This document shows positions 1 to 7,799 of a DNA stretch of 64,000 bases, in pieces. Origin of the DNA: Bacteroidales bacterium (GTDB taxonomy: Bacteria; Bacteroidota; Bacteroidia; Bacteroidales; F082); contig JAFYJV010000018.1 of the NCBI GenBank assembly GCA_017537965.1, positions 186,001 to 250,000 on the forward strand, read 5' to 3'. Numbering within the stretch: position 1 is the first letter of the stretch; every line of letters begins with the position of its first letter. The translations under genes and the position numbers were made by a program. Under the pieces are notes generated by a model. It had not been told where the DNA came from. It made no database searches and saw only the letters and a list, made by a program, of their open reading frames with translations.

Positions 1-134
1 CCAAAGGCTGGTTTTCGATCCGACGCAAGTGGATGAAGAAATACGGCAAGTCATTCAAAGTAGAGTCCGTAGAAGACTTCCACATGCTTCAGTACAACTT
101 CCGCAACGCCAACGGCGACGATATCAAAATTTGA
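1..134 (+). CDS. 3' end of an unidentified gene (partial)
   Basis: An open frame enters from the left edge and stops with TGA at 132-134, giving about 43 residues. They are basic and aromatic and end in NGDDIKI. I do not recognise the family from this fragment. It is followed 26 bases later by a perfect hairpin with a T-run, which is how a real gene end looks. An overlapping reading from 29 runs into trpS and is not credible. Confidence 0.5.
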   Translation, partial: KGWFSIRRKWMKKYGKSFKVESVEDFHMLQYNFRNANGDDIKI

Positions 135-160
135 TTGCCGGAATGTTGGAAAAATCCATT

Positions 161-194
161 GTAGAGACGCAAGCATTGCGTCTCTACTTTTTTA
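161..194 (+). terminator. Intrinsic terminator after the partial gene
   Basis: A perfect 12-bp stem (161-172 with 176-187) around a 3-base loop is followed by six T (188-193). It separates the upstream gene from trpS. Confidence 0.85.
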
Positions 195-195
195 T

Positions 196-203
196 TATCT
201 TTG
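196..203 (+). promoter_or_regulatory. Promoter -7 element of trpS
   Basis: TATCTTTG matches the Bacteroidota TAnnTTTG element and lies 40 bases before the trpS ATG, directly after the terminator. An ATTG at 175-178, 17 bases upstream, could serve as the weak -33 part. Confidence 0.6.
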
Positions 204-221
204 CAAGCAATTTCCACTATT

Positions 222-242
222 CAACAACTCAACAACTCAACA
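222..242 (+). repeat. 8-bp direct repeat in the trpS leader
   Basis: The unit CAACAACT is present twice and a third copy is cut by the trpS start codon (CAACAATG). It fills the whole untranslated leader between promoter and ATG, so it would be in the mRNA. Confidence 0.7.
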
Positions 243-1238
243 ATGAACAAAGATATCGTTCTGAGCGGCATCCGCCCAACAGGAAACCTTCATCTCGGCA
301 ACTACTACGGCGCTGTCCGTAGCTTCGTCAAGATGCAGGAAGAATATAACTGCTACTTCTTCATCGCCGACTGGCACTCGTTGACCACACACCCCAAGCC
401 GGAGAACATCCAGCGTTCGGCAAGGACCATCCTGGCTGAATACCTCGCCTGTGGCATCGACCCGGAGAAAGCCACCATCTATATCCAGAGCGACGTGCCC
501 GAGACCATCGAGCTTTACCTGTACTTCAACATGAACGCCTATATCGGTGAGCTGGGCCGTGTCACCACCTTCAAGGAGAAGGCCCGCCAGCAACCCGACA
601 ACGTCAACGCCGGATTGTTTACCTACCCGACGCTGATGGCTGCCGACATCCTGCAGCATCGCGCCAAATGGGTGCCTGTCGGAAAGGACCAGGAACAGAA
701 CATGGAAATGGCCCGCAAGTGCGCCCGCCGCTTCAACAACATCTATGGCGTGGAGTTCTTCCCCGAGCCGCAGAACTACTACTTCGGCGGCGATGCCGTC
801 AAGGTGCCGGGCCTCGATGGTAGCGGAAAGATGGGCAAGAGCGACGGGAACTGCATCTATCTCTTCGAAGATGAAAAAGTGGTGCGCAAGAAAGTGATGC
901 GTGCCGTCACCGACAACGGTCCGCAAGAGCCCAACAGCCCCAAGCCGGAGGTCATCCAGAACCTCTTCACCATGATGGGCATCGTGTCGGAACCGGAGAC
1001 GGTGAAATATTTCGACGAGAAGTGGAACGACTGCACCTTGCGTTATGGCGACATGAAGAAACAGCTCGCTGAGGACATGGTGAAGACCCTGAACCCCATC
1101 CGTGAACGCATCCAGGAGTTTTCGTCCGACACGGAACGCCTTGACCGCATAGCTCGCCTCGGTGCAGAAAAGGCCCGCGAGAGTGCTGCCAAGACCCTTA
1201 ACGAAGTCCGTCAAATCATCGGCTTCCGTCCTTACTGA
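243..1238 (+). CDS. trpS: Tryptophanyl-tRNA synthetase
   Basis: Class I synthetase that charges tRNA-Trp with tryptophan in the cytoplasm. The protein is 331 residues, the normal bacterial size. The HIGH-type signature reads HLGN at residues 17-20 and the KMSKS-type loop reads KMGKS at 196-200. The start is set at ATG 243 because the family begins just before LSGIRPTGNLHLGN; an upstream ATG at 201 would overlap the promoter. Separated from hflX by 31 bases of heptamer repeat. Confidence 0.97.
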   Translation: MNKDIVLSGIRPTGNLHLGNYYGAVRSFVKMQEEYNCYFFIADWHSLTTHPKPENIQRSARTILAEYLACGIDPEKATIYIQSDVPETIELYLYFNMNAYIGELGRVTTFKEKARQQPDNVNAGLFTYPTLMAADILQHRAKWVPVGKDQEQNMEMARKCARRFNNIYGVEFFPEPQNYYFGGDAVKVPGLDGSGKMGKSDGNCIYLFEDEKVVRKKVMRAVTDNGPQEPNSPKPEVIQNLFTMMGIVSEPETVKYFDEKWNDCTLRYGDMKKQLAEDMVKTLNPIRERIQEFSSDTERLDRIARLGAEKARESAAKTLNEVRQIIGFRPY

Positions 1239-1266
1239 CTTCTGTCTTCTAACTTCTGACTTCTGA
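1239..1266 (+). repeat. Heptamer repeat tract (ACTTCTG type), trpS-hflX
   Basis: Four adjacent degenerate units of the form ACTTCTG/TCTTCTA fill the whole space between the trpS stop and the hflX start. Related tracts occur at 3250, 10722, 27239, 28416, 29045 and 40815. Confidence 0.75.
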
Positions 1267-1269
1267 ATA

Positions 1270-2463
1270 ATGGGCGACTTTGTAACATACGAAAAAATAC
1301 CGGAAAGAGCGGTGCTGATAGCCGTAGCCAGCAAGAAGCAAACCCGTGAACGCACCGACGAATACCTCGACGAACTGGCATTCCTGTTGGAGACGGCCGG
1401 TGGCGTGCCCGGGGCGCGTTTCGTGCAGGCCATGGACCATCCTTCAAGCGTGAGTTATCTTGGTTCGGGCAAGTTGGAGGAGATCCACCAGTACATCAAG
1501 GCGGAGAACATCGAAATCGCTGTCATCGACGATGAGTTGAGCGCCACCCAGGCCCGTAACATGGAGCAAGCACTGGAGTGCCGTGTGCTTGACCGTACCA
1601 GCCTCATCCTCGATATCTTCGCTTCCAATGCGCACACTGCTCATGCTAAGGCACAAGTGGAGCTGGCGCAGTACCAATATTTGTTGCCTCGCCTAACCCG
1701 TATGTGGACCCACTTGGAACGCCAACGTGGCGGTATCGGTATGCGTGGCCCTGGTGAGACACAGATCGAGACCGACCGCCGTTTGATCTTGGATCGCATC
1801 TCCGCCTTGAAGGAGAAACTCAAGGAGATCGACATGCAGAAGACCGTGCAGCGCAAGAACCGTGGCAAGCTGGTGCGCGTGGCCCTTGTCGGCTATACCA
1901 ACGTAGGCAAGTCCACCATCATGAACCTGCTGAGCAAGTCGGAGGTCTATACCGAAAACAAGCTCTTTGCCACTTTGGATACCACGGTGCGCAAGGTGGT
2001 GGTGGAAAACCTGCCGTTTTTGCTCTCCGACACCGTCGGCTTCATCCGCAAACTGCCGCACCATCTGGTGGAGTCGTTCAAATCGACTTTGGACGAGGTG
2101 CGCGAGTCCGACATCCTGCTACACGTGGTGGATATATCACATCCCGACTTTGAGGCGCAGATGGAGGTGGTCAACCAGACCCTCTCGGAGTTGGGCTGTG
2201 CCGACAAAAAGACCATTGTCGTCTTCAACAAGACCGATGCCTACACTTGGGAGGAGAAGGATCCCGACGACCTCACGCCGCCCACCAAGCGCAATGTCTC
2301 CTACGAGGAGTTGAAGCAGACCTGGATGGCCAAGATGAACGACAACTGCATTTTCATCTCTGCCAAGAATCGCGATAACTACCAGGAGTTCAGGGATCTG
2401 CTCTACAAGGAAATCCGCGATATGCATGCGATACGATATCCTTACGACAATTTCCTGTATTGA
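1270..2463 (+). CDS. hflX: Ribosome-associated GTPase HflX
   Basis: GTPase that binds the 50S subunit and rescues stalled ribosomes under stress. It is 397 residues. The N-terminal HflX domain with its GGIGMRGPGE segment (about 154-163) precedes the G domain. G1 is GYTNVGKST at 208-216, G3 DTVGF at 254-258, G4 NKTD at 320-323 and G5 SAK at 364-366, so all nucleotide-binding motifs are intact. The stop overlaps a possible TTG start of tatD, suggesting a shared transcript. Confidence 0.96.
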   Translation: MGDFVTYEKIPERAVLIAVASKKQTRERTDEYLDELAFLLETAGGVPGARFVQAMDHPSSVSYLGSGKLEEIHQYIKAENIEIAVIDDELSATQARNMEQALECRVLDRTSLILDIFASNAHTAHAKAQVELAQYQYLLPRLTRMWTHLERQRGGIGMRGPGETQIETDRRLILDRISALKEKLKEIDMQKTVQRKNRGKLVRVALVGYTNVGKSTIMNLLSKSEVYTENKLFATLDTTVRKVVVENLPFLLSDTVGFIRKLPHHLVESFKSTLDEVRESDILLHVVDISHPDFEAQMEVVNQTLSELGCADKKTIVVFNKTDAYTWEEKDPDDLTPPTKRNVSYEELKQTWMAKMNDNCIFISAKNRDNYQEFRDLLYKEIRDMHAIRYPYDNFLY

Positions 2464-2465
2464 CC

Positions 2466-3233
2466 ATGCAGTTCATCGACACCCATACCCACGTATATGG
2501 TCCCGAATTCGACCTCGACAGGCCGGCGGCCGTTCAACGCGCTTTGGATGCGGGCGTTGGAATGCTTCTCCTTCCCAACGTGGACGCCTCTACCATCGCT
2601 CCGATGCTGCAGATGCACGAACAGTATCCTGACTGCACCAGTGTGATGATGGGCTTGCAGCCAGAGGAGGTGCAGGGCGACTACAAACAGGTGCTTGGCA
2701 GCATGGAGAGGGAACTTGAACGTGGCATTTATGTTGGAGTGGGCGAGGTGGGCCTTGATTTCTATTGGGACCGCACCTTCGAGAAAGAGCAGCTGGACGC
2801 CTTTGAAATCCAACTGGGATGGGCCAAACAGCTTGGTTTGCCGCTTTCCATCCACTGCCGCAACGCTTTCGACCACATGGTCGGGCTTTTGGAAAAGCAC
2901 CAAGATGGTGACTTGAAAGGCGTGATGCATTGTTTCACGGGCACGAAGGAGGAGGCGCATGCCTATCTTGACCTTGGATTTCATCTTGGTTTGGGCGGCG
3001 TGCTCACCTATAAGAACTGTAGCGTGAAGGATTTCCTGCCCGAGATCCCCTTGGATCGCATCGTGTTGGAGACCGACGCCCCTTATCTCTCGCCTGTTCC
3101 ACATCGTGGCAAGCGCAACGAACCCGCCTTCTTGGTAGATACGGCAAGAAAGATTGCGGAATTCTATGATATCTCTTTGGAAAAAATGGCTGAAACCACC
3201 ACAAGTAATGCAAAGAAGCTCTTTAAATGCTAA
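2466..3233 (+). CDS. tatD: TatD family metal-dependent hydrolase
   Basis: Metal-dependent 3'-5' deoxyribonuclease of the TatD/YcfH family, with a TIM-barrel fold. It is 255 residues from ATG 2466. The metal ligands are visible as the N-terminal DTHTHV (HxH), a mid-protein glutamate in GEVGLDFYW, histidines in SIHCRNAF and MHCFTG, and the C-terminal ETDAPYLSP. A TTG at 2460 in frame would overlap the hflX stop; ATG 2466, two bases after that stop, is preferred. Likely co-transcribed with hflX. Confidence 0.9.
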   Translation: MQFIDTHTHVYGPEFDLDRPAAVQRALDAGVGMLLLPNVDASTIAPMLQMHEQYPDCTSVMMGLQPEEVQGDYKQVLGSMERELERGIYVGVGEVGLDFYWDRTFEKEQLDAFEIQLGWAKQLGLPLSIHCRNAFDHMVGLLEKHQDGDLKGVMHCFTGTKEEAHAYLDLGFHLGLGGVLTYKNCSVKDFLPEIPLDRIVLETDAPYLSPVPHRGKRNEPAFLVDTARKIAEFYDISLEKMAETTTSNAKKLFKC

Positions 3234-3240
3234 AAATACC

Positions 3241-3248
3241 TATCTTTG
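3241..3248 (+). promoter_or_regulatory. Promoter -7 element of the asparaginase gene
   Basis: TATCTTTG lies 41 bases upstream of the GTG start and 7 bases after the tatD stop, so the asparaginase can be transcribed independently. Confidence 0.55.
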
Positions 3249-3249
3249 C

Positions 3250-3281
3250 AACTCCTAACTTCTAACTCCAAACTCCTAACT
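3250..3281 (+). repeat. Heptamer repeat tract (ACTCCTA type), tatD-ansA
   Basis: Adjacent units ACTCCTA, ACTTCTA, ACTCCAA and ACTCCTA. The tract sits downstream of the promoter and so forms the mRNA leader of the asparaginase gene. Confidence 0.75.
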
Positions 3282-3289
3282 ATAAAAAA

Positions 3290-4330
3290 GTGATCCAAAA
3301 AGAAGAAATATCCATCCTGGTGCTTTACACCGGCGGAACTATCGGCATGATGCAGGATCCCAAGACTGGTGCCTTGGTGCCTTTCGACTTCGACAACATC
3401 TACAAGCATCTGCCCGTCTTGCAGAACTTCGGCTATCAAATCGACTTCTATTCGTTCGATCCGTTGATTGACTCATCCAACATGTCGCCCGACTTCTGGG
3501 CCAAGTTGGCTTCCAAGATCACGGAGAACTATGAGCAGTACGACGGCTTTGTGGTGCTTCATGGTTCCGACACCATGGCTTACACTGCCTCGGCCTTGAG
3601 TTTCATGCTTGAGAACCTCAACAAGCCAGTGGTGCTGACGGGATCGCAGCTTCCCATGGGCGTGGTGCGTACCGATGGACGTGAGAACTTCCTTGCCGCC
3701 ATCGAGATTGCCGCCGCCAAGGAAGACGACACCGCCATTGTGCCCGAGGTGTGCATCTTTTTCCAAGACCAGCTCTTGCGCGGCAACCGCACCACCAAGT
3801 TCAATGCCGAGAACTTCAACGCTTTCGCTTCGACCAACTATCCGGGTCTTGCCGAGGTGGGTGTGCACATTAAATATAATAAGGAGCGGATCTTGAAACC
3901 CAACTTCAAGAAACTCAAATTACATACCAACATGGATCGCAACGTGGGTATCCTGAAGCTCTTCCCTGGCATCTCCGAGGAATTTGTATGTCACGCACTT
4001 CGCACCCCGGGTTTGAAGGCGATGGTGCTGGAGACCTTTGGATCGGGCAACGCCACCACTGCAGCCTGGTTCCTTGACGCCTTGAAGGAGGCCATCGACC
4101 GTGGGCTCATCATCCTCAACATCACCCAATGCAAGGGAGGCTCTGTGGAGATGGGACGCTACGAGACCAGTCTCGACATGGCTCGCATCGGAGTGGTGAG
4201 CGGATATGACCTGACCACCGAGGCTGCTGTGGCGAAGCTGATGTACCTCATGGGCGAGGGGCTGTCGCGCCAAAAAGTGCTGGAGCTGCTTCCTGTTCCC
4301 ATCCGAGGTGAAATGACGGTGCCTGATTGA
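3290..4330 (+). CDS. ansA: Type I L-asparaginase
   Basis: Hydrolyses L-asparagine to aspartate and ammonia, in the cytoplasm (no signal peptide). It is 346 residues starting at GTG 3290. The catalytic threonines are in YTGGTIG (T14 and T17 region) and HGSDTMAYTA (91-100). The full length and the conserved VLTGSQLPMG segment are typical of type I enzymes. It lies downstream of tatD but has its own promoter. Confidence 0.93.
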   Translation: MIQKEEISILVLYTGGTIGMMQDPKTGALVPFDFDNIYKHLPVLQNFGYQIDFYSFDPLIDSSNMSPDFWAKLASKITENYEQYDGFVVLHGSDTMAYTASALSFMLENLNKPVVLTGSQLPMGVVRTDGRENFLAAIEIAAAKEDDTAIVPEVCIFFQDQLLRGNRTTKFNAENFNAFASTNYPGLAEVGVHIKYNKERILKPNFKKLKLHTNMDRNVGILKLFPGISEEFVCHALRTPGLKAMVLETFGSGNATTAAWFLDALKEAIDRGLIILNITQCKGGSVEMGRYETSLDMARIGVVSGYDLTTEAAVAKLMYLMGEGLSRQKVLELLPVPIRGEMTVPD

Positions 4331-4435
4331 TTCATTATGAAAATAATGCTCAATGTATGGTGTTGAAATACAATAATTTGAAAAAAAATGTGTTTTTGTT
4401 TTAAAAAGAAGTGTTATTTCAAATAAAAAAATATG

Positions 4436-4443
4436 TAATTTTG
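4436..4443 (+). promoter_or_regulatory. Promoter -7 element of tRNA-Ser
   Basis: TAATTTTG ends 14 bases before the tRNA 5' end, inside a very AT-rich 127-base gap that otherwise holds nothing recognisable. Confidence 0.6.
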
Positions 4444-4457
4444 GCAACGATTTTTTT

Positions 4458-4545
4458 GGAGAGATGTCCGAGTGGTTTAAGGAGCACGCCTGGAAAGTGT
4501 GTGTACTCCAAAAGGGTACCGCGGGTTCGAATCCCGCTCTCTCCG
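4458..4545 (+). tRNA. tRNA-Ser (anticodon GGA)
   Basis: An 88-base cloverleaf with acceptor GGAGAGA pairing with TCTCTCC and discriminator G. The anticodon loop CTGGAAA carries GGA, which reads UCC/UCU. A long variable arm (about 4501-4520), the class II hallmark of serine tRNAs, is present, and the T arm GCGGG-TTCGAAT-CCCGC is perfect. CCA is not encoded. Confidence 0.96.
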
Positions 4546-4587
4546 CAAAGCGAATTTGAAAATAGTAATCACAACATTCACTAAATC

Positions 4588-5406
4588 ATGAAAAAATTAA
4601 TTGCTTTACTCACGATTGTTGGTTTCATGACGTTTGGAATCAGCAATCTCATTGCTCAAGAAGGGCAAGCTCAACCTGAAGAAGCAGCTACCGAACAGGT
4701 CGCTGAAACCGTAGCTCCTGCAGTGGAAGAGGCTGCTACCACAGACCTCACTCCCGAAGCAGGTCCTGTCACCTTCCGTGAATCCATCAAGAAACAGTTC
4801 ATTGATGGTGGTCCTGGTTTCATGGGCATTGTGTTGGTCATCCTCTTGCTTGGTATGGCTATTTCCATTGAAAGAATCATCTATCTGACCATGGCTGACG
4901 CCAACTCCAAGAAACTTCTCGCCGGTATCGAAGAGAAGATGAAGGTCGGTGATGTTGAAGGTGCCAAACAGCTTTGCAAGGACACCCGTGGTCCTGTCGC
5001 CAGCATCTTCACCCAAGGCCTCATCCGTTATCAAGACGGCCAGTCGCTGGAGGAAGTGGAGAAGTCACTCGTTTCTTACGGTGCTGTCGCCGCCGGCAAA
5101 CTCGAAAGCGGTCTGAGCTGGATCGGCCTCTGCATCAGCTTGGCTCCTATGTTCGGATTCATGGGTACCGTTATCGGTATGATCCAGGCCTTCGACGCTA
5201 TCGCTGCTGCTGGTGACATGAGCCCCACGGTCGTTGCCTCCGGTATGAAGGTCGCTTTGTTGACCACCGTGTTCGGTTTGATCGCCGCCATCATCCTTCA
5301 GATTTTCTTCAACTTCATTGCATCCAAAATCGAAAAGATCACGAGCGACATGGAAAATGCTTCCATCAGCTTCATGGATATCCTCGTTAAGTACAACAAC
5401 AAATAA
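4588..5406 (+). CDS. exbB: ExbB/TolQ/MotA-type proton channel subunit
   Basis: Inner-membrane channel subunit of the ExbBD motor that uses the proton gradient to energise TonB. It is 272 residues: a signal-like hydrophobic N-terminus (1-23), an acidic Ala/Glu/Pro-rich stretch to about 60, a membrane helix near 75-95, a cytoplasmic loop, then two helices in the conserved LAPMFGFMGTVIGMIQAF and VALLTTVFGLIAAI segments. The N-terminal extension is common in Bacteroidota. It is first in an operon with 5418, 5886 and 6467. I see no TAnnTTTG between the tRNA and this gene, so read-through from the tRNA is possible. Confidence 0.93.
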   Translation: MKKLIALLTIVGFMTFGISNLIAQEGQAQPEEAATEQVAETVAPAVEEAATTDLTPEAGPVTFRESIKKQFIDGGPGFMGIVLVILLLGMAISIERIIYLTMADANSKKLLAGIEEKMKVGDVEGAKQLCKDTRGPVASIFTQGLIRYQDGQSLEEVEKSLVSYGAVAAGKLESGLSWIGLCISLAPMFGFMGTVIGMIQAFDAIAAAGDMSPTVVASGMKVALLTTVFGLIAAIILQIFFNFIASKIEKITSDMENASISFMDILVKYNNK

Positions 5407-5417
5407 AAACAATAATC

Positions 5418-5873
5418 ATGAACGGTAAGTCATCCAATATTTCGAAATGGGTATTCGTCGCATTGGCTGCAATCACCGTCGTCATCGCGGTTCTGTTCTA
5501 CCTTGTCGTAGGCACCATCAAACCGAATTTTGACCATGGTGAGCCCACTCCTCGCGCCGACTTATTCCTGAATTGGGGCTACATCCTGATTATTCTCGGA
5601 GTTGTTGTCGCCCTTATTTCTGTGATCATCACAGCAATGGTCAAAGGCGTTAACTTTAAGAAGATCTTGGTTGCCATCGGTGCAATCATCGTTATCGGAG
5701 TTGTAGCATACATCATGTCAAGAGGCAGCTTCGGCGTTGAATATCCAACTGGAGAACATGTCTATTCAGGCAGAACCCACGGATTGGTCGAATGGGGCCT
5801 CAACTTCTTTTACATAACACTTGGAGTAAGCATTCTTTGTATTCTCTATTCAGTTATCAGATCAGGTAAATAA
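5418..5873 (+). CDS. Small four-helix membrane protein between exbB and exbD
   Basis: A 151-residue protein with four hydrophobic helices, at roughly 10-31, 51-72, 82-100 and 124-146, joined by short polar loops. I do not recognise a named domain. It sits 11 bases after exbB and 12 before the first exbD, so it is almost certainly co-expressed with the motor. By position it may be an accessory or assembly subunit of the channel, but no motif shows this. Confidence 0.8.
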   Translation: MNGKSSNISKWVFVALAAITVVIAVLFYLVVGTIKPNFDHGEPTPRADLFLNWGYILIILGVVVALISVIITAMVKGVNFKKILVAIGAIIVIGVVAYIMSRGSFGVEYPTGEHVYSGRTHGLVEWGLNFFYITLGVSILCILYSVIRSGK

Positions 5874-5885
5874 AAACATTTCATC

Positions 5886-6449
5886 ATGGCCAAGAAAACT
5901 CCAGAAATCAATTCTAGTTCGCAGGCTGACATAGCATTCTTGCTGTTGTGTTTCTTCCTGATGACCACCTCCATGGATGTGGACTACGGTATCACCCGTC
6001 GTCTGCCCCCACCGGTGGAACAGAACGACGATGACGTCAAGGTCAAGGAAAGAAACGTGATGAATGTTTTGATTAACAAGAATAACAAGCTGATGGTCAA
6101 CGGCCGTCCTTCTGACATCTCCCTGCTGAAGGAGGATGCCAAGCACTTCATGACCCCGCGTCCAGGCGACGAAAGCGCCCCGGAAGTGGAACCCAAGAAC
6201 ATCGAGATGCTGGGCGAAGTCATGATGTCGAAAGGTGTGATCTCATTGCAGAACGACCGTGGTACATCGTATGCTATGTATATCAGTGTGCAGAATGAGC
6301 TGGCACGTGCCTTCAACGAGTTGAAGGAAGAGATGGCTTGGAAGCACTTCCACAAACATCTCGACCAGCTCAATGAAGACCAAACCAAGGCAATCGGTGA
6401 GGCGGTACCTGTCCGTGTCAGTGAAGCCGAACCTGTTGAAGTACATTAA
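5886..6449 (+). CDS. exbD: ExbD/TolR biopolymer transport protein (first copy)
   Basis: The motor partner of ExbB: one N-terminal membrane helix and a periplasmic domain. It is 187 residues. The N-terminal EINSSSQADIAFLLLCFFLM carries the helix with the essential membrane aspartate (ADIAF). The periplasmic part includes the ExbD-type segment ending LINKNNKLMVNG. It is longer than the second copy by an inserted acidic loop near residues 90-110. Confidence 0.92.
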   Translation: MAKKTPEINSSSQADIAFLLLCFFLMTTSMDVDYGITRRLPPPVEQNDDDVKVKERNVMNVLINKNNKLMVNGRPSDISLLKEDAKHFMTPRPGDESAPEVEPKNIEMLGEVMMSKGVISLQNDRGTSYAMYISVQNELARAFNELKEEMAWKHFHKHLDQLNEDQTKAIGEAVPVRVSEAEPVEVH

Positions 6450-6466
6450 TAAAGGAGGATTGAACT

Positions 6467-6934
6467 ATGGGTAAATTCAAAAAAGGAGGCAAAAAAGAAG
6501 TGCCGCAAGTGAGCACCTCGTCACTGCCTGACATCGTTTACATGTTGATCTTCTTCTTTATGATCACTACTTCAATGCGTGACGTTGAGCTGAAAGTCAA
6601 GACCGCCATGCCTAAGGCAGATCAAATTGCCAAACTTGAAAAGAAAGCTTTGGTGAGTTCCATCTACATCGGCCCTCCGCGTGACGCCAAACTCGGTACC
6701 GAGTCGCGTATCCAGCTGAACGACCAGTTTGCACGTCCCGACGACATCGCCGACTGGGTGCTTCAGGAACGTGAGGCTCGCAACGAGGCCGACCGCCCGC
6801 TGCTGACAACCGCTCTCAAGGTTCACAAAGAGACCCGTATGGGTGTCGTCACCGACGTGAAACAGGAGCTTCGTAAGGTTGGTGCCTTCCGTATCAACTA
6901 TACGACCCTCAAGGGCAGCGCGCTTGAAAACTGA
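6467..6934 (+). CDS. exbD: ExbD/TolR biopolymer transport protein (second copy)
   Basis: A second, divergent ExbD of 155 residues, last in the operon, 17 bases after the first. A lysine-rich start (GKFKKGGKKEVP) leads into the membrane helix STSSLPDIVYMLIFFFMI with the conserved aspartate. Paired non-identical ExbD proteins are common in Bacteroidota, where the two copies are thought to form the rotor together. A very strong terminator follows 9 bases after the stop. Confidence 0.92.
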   Translation: MGKFKKGGKKEVPQVSTSSLPDIVYMLIFFFMITTSMRDVELKVKTAMPKADQIAKLEKKALVSSIYIGPPRDAKLGTESRIQLNDQFARPDDIADWVLQEREARNEADRPLLTTALKVHKETRMGVVTDVKQELRKVGAFRINYTTLKGSALEN

Positions 6935-6943
6935 TGAGCCCTG

Positions 6944-6991
6944 CGCTCAACAAAAAAAGGATGCTGAAAAGCATCCTTTTTTTGTTGAGCG
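6944..6991. terminator. Perfect bidirectional terminator
   Basis: A perfect 22-bp inverted repeat (6944-6965 with 6970-6991) around a GAAA loop, containing A7 on one arm and T7 on the other. It works in both directions, ending the exb operon on the plus strand and tRNA-Met on the minus strand, whose last base is 6992. Confidence 0.93.
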
Positions 6992-7065
6992 TGGTCCCAC
7001 TAGGGCTTGAACCTAGGACCTACTGATTATGAGTCAGTTGCTCTAACCAACTGCGCTATGGGACC
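6992..7065 (-). tRNA. tRNA-Met (anticodon CAT)
   Basis: A 74-base minus-strand cloverleaf with acceptor GGTCCCA/TGGGACC and discriminator A. The anticodon loop CTCATAA carries CAT. The acceptor starts with a G-C pair, so this is not the initiator. It is either elongator tRNA-Met or the tRNA-Ile(CAU) that TilS modifies; sequence inspection alone does not separate them. Confidence 0.93.
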
Positions 7066-7107
7066 GCAAAAAACGCTTGAACCCTTCTATGGTAGCGGTT
7101 TATTGCT

Positions 7108-7115
7108 TATTTTTG
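7108..7115 (+). promoter_or_regulatory. Promoter -7 element of the HAD hydrolase gene
   Basis: TATTTTTG, 28 bases before the ATG at 7144. It faces the minus-strand element at 7121-7128. Confidence 0.55.
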
Positions 7116-7120
7116 CATTG

Positions 7121-7128
7121 CAAAAGTA
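7121..7128 (-). promoter_or_regulatory. Promoter -7 element of tRNA-Met
   Basis: TACTTTTG on the minus strand, 55 bases upstream of the tRNA. It lies where the opposing promoter would start its transcript. Confidence 0.5.
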
Positions 7129-7143
7129 CAACTTTTTTTTGAT

Positions 7144-7797
7144 ATGTCTGAAAAAATCAAAAATATCATCTTCGACCTCGGCGGCGTGATCCTCGACATC
7201 GACGAGAACATGGCCATTCATGAACTGCAAAAACTGGGTGTCGCCGACCGCTATCACGCCCATCAAGACGAATTTAGGGCTCTCGATGATCGCTTTGAAC
7301 GAGGCATCATCTCTGCTGCTACCTTCCGCAAACGGGTAAAGCAACTGTTTGAGATCCCCAAGCTCTCCGATGCAGATTTTGACTATGTGTGGAACTCGGT
7401 CCTCCTCGACATCCCTCGTGAACGCATCCATGCCCTTGAAGAAGTGAAGGAACATTACAACATCTTCTTGATGAGCAACACCAACGAGATCCACTATGAC
7501 CTCTATGTCCGTGACCTCCAACTGCGTTTTGGCTACAAACAGTTCGACGACCTCTTCGACAAGTCGTATTTCTCATTCGATGTGCATCTGATGAAACCAG
7601 ATCCGCTATTTTTCGAATACATTCTCGAACATCAAGGACTGAAGCCGAATGAGACTTTGTTTATTGATGATAGCCGGAAGAATATCGAAGCAGCGCAAAG
7701 TCTTGGCATCCACACCTATCACATCCGCCGTGACGAGCTGGTGCGCACTCTATTCGTGAACGGAATCCTCCGCCGCGACCTCACTCTTGACGTTTGA
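7144..7797 (+). CDS. HAD superfamily phosphatase, subfamily IA
   Basis: A cytoplasmic haloacid-dehalogenase-type hydrolase of 217 residues. Motif I is FDLGGVILDID with the nucleophilic and acid/base aspartates, although the second position reads G-G-V as in YihX-like members. Motif II is LMSNTNE, motif III the lysine in MKPDPLFF, and motif IV LFIDDSRKN. The closest known type is the YihX/PHYE sugar-phosphate phosphatase group; the substrate cannot be told. It ends 2 bases from the opposing dusB end. Confidence 0.9.
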   Translation: MSEKIKNIIFDLGGVILDIDENMAIHELQKLGVADRYHAHQDEFRALDDRFERGIISAATFRKRVKQLFEIPKLSDADFDYVWNSVLLDIPRERIHALEEVKEHYNIFLMSNTNEIHYDLYVRDLQLRFGYKQFDDLFDKSYFSFDVHLMKPDPLFFEYILEHQGLKPNETLFIDDSRKNIEAAQSLGIHTYHIRRDELVRTLFVNGILRRDLTLDV

Positions 7798-7799
7798 TT

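Noticed and set aside
29..322. 97-codon plus-strand frame over the trpS start
   Set aside because: It crosses the terminator, promoter and trpS start in another frame and has no sensible protein character.
237..1433. Long minus-strand open frame of 398 codons opposite trpS/hflX
   Set aside because: It is the antisense shadow of two well-recognised genes and shows no coherent protein features; similar shadows occur throughout.
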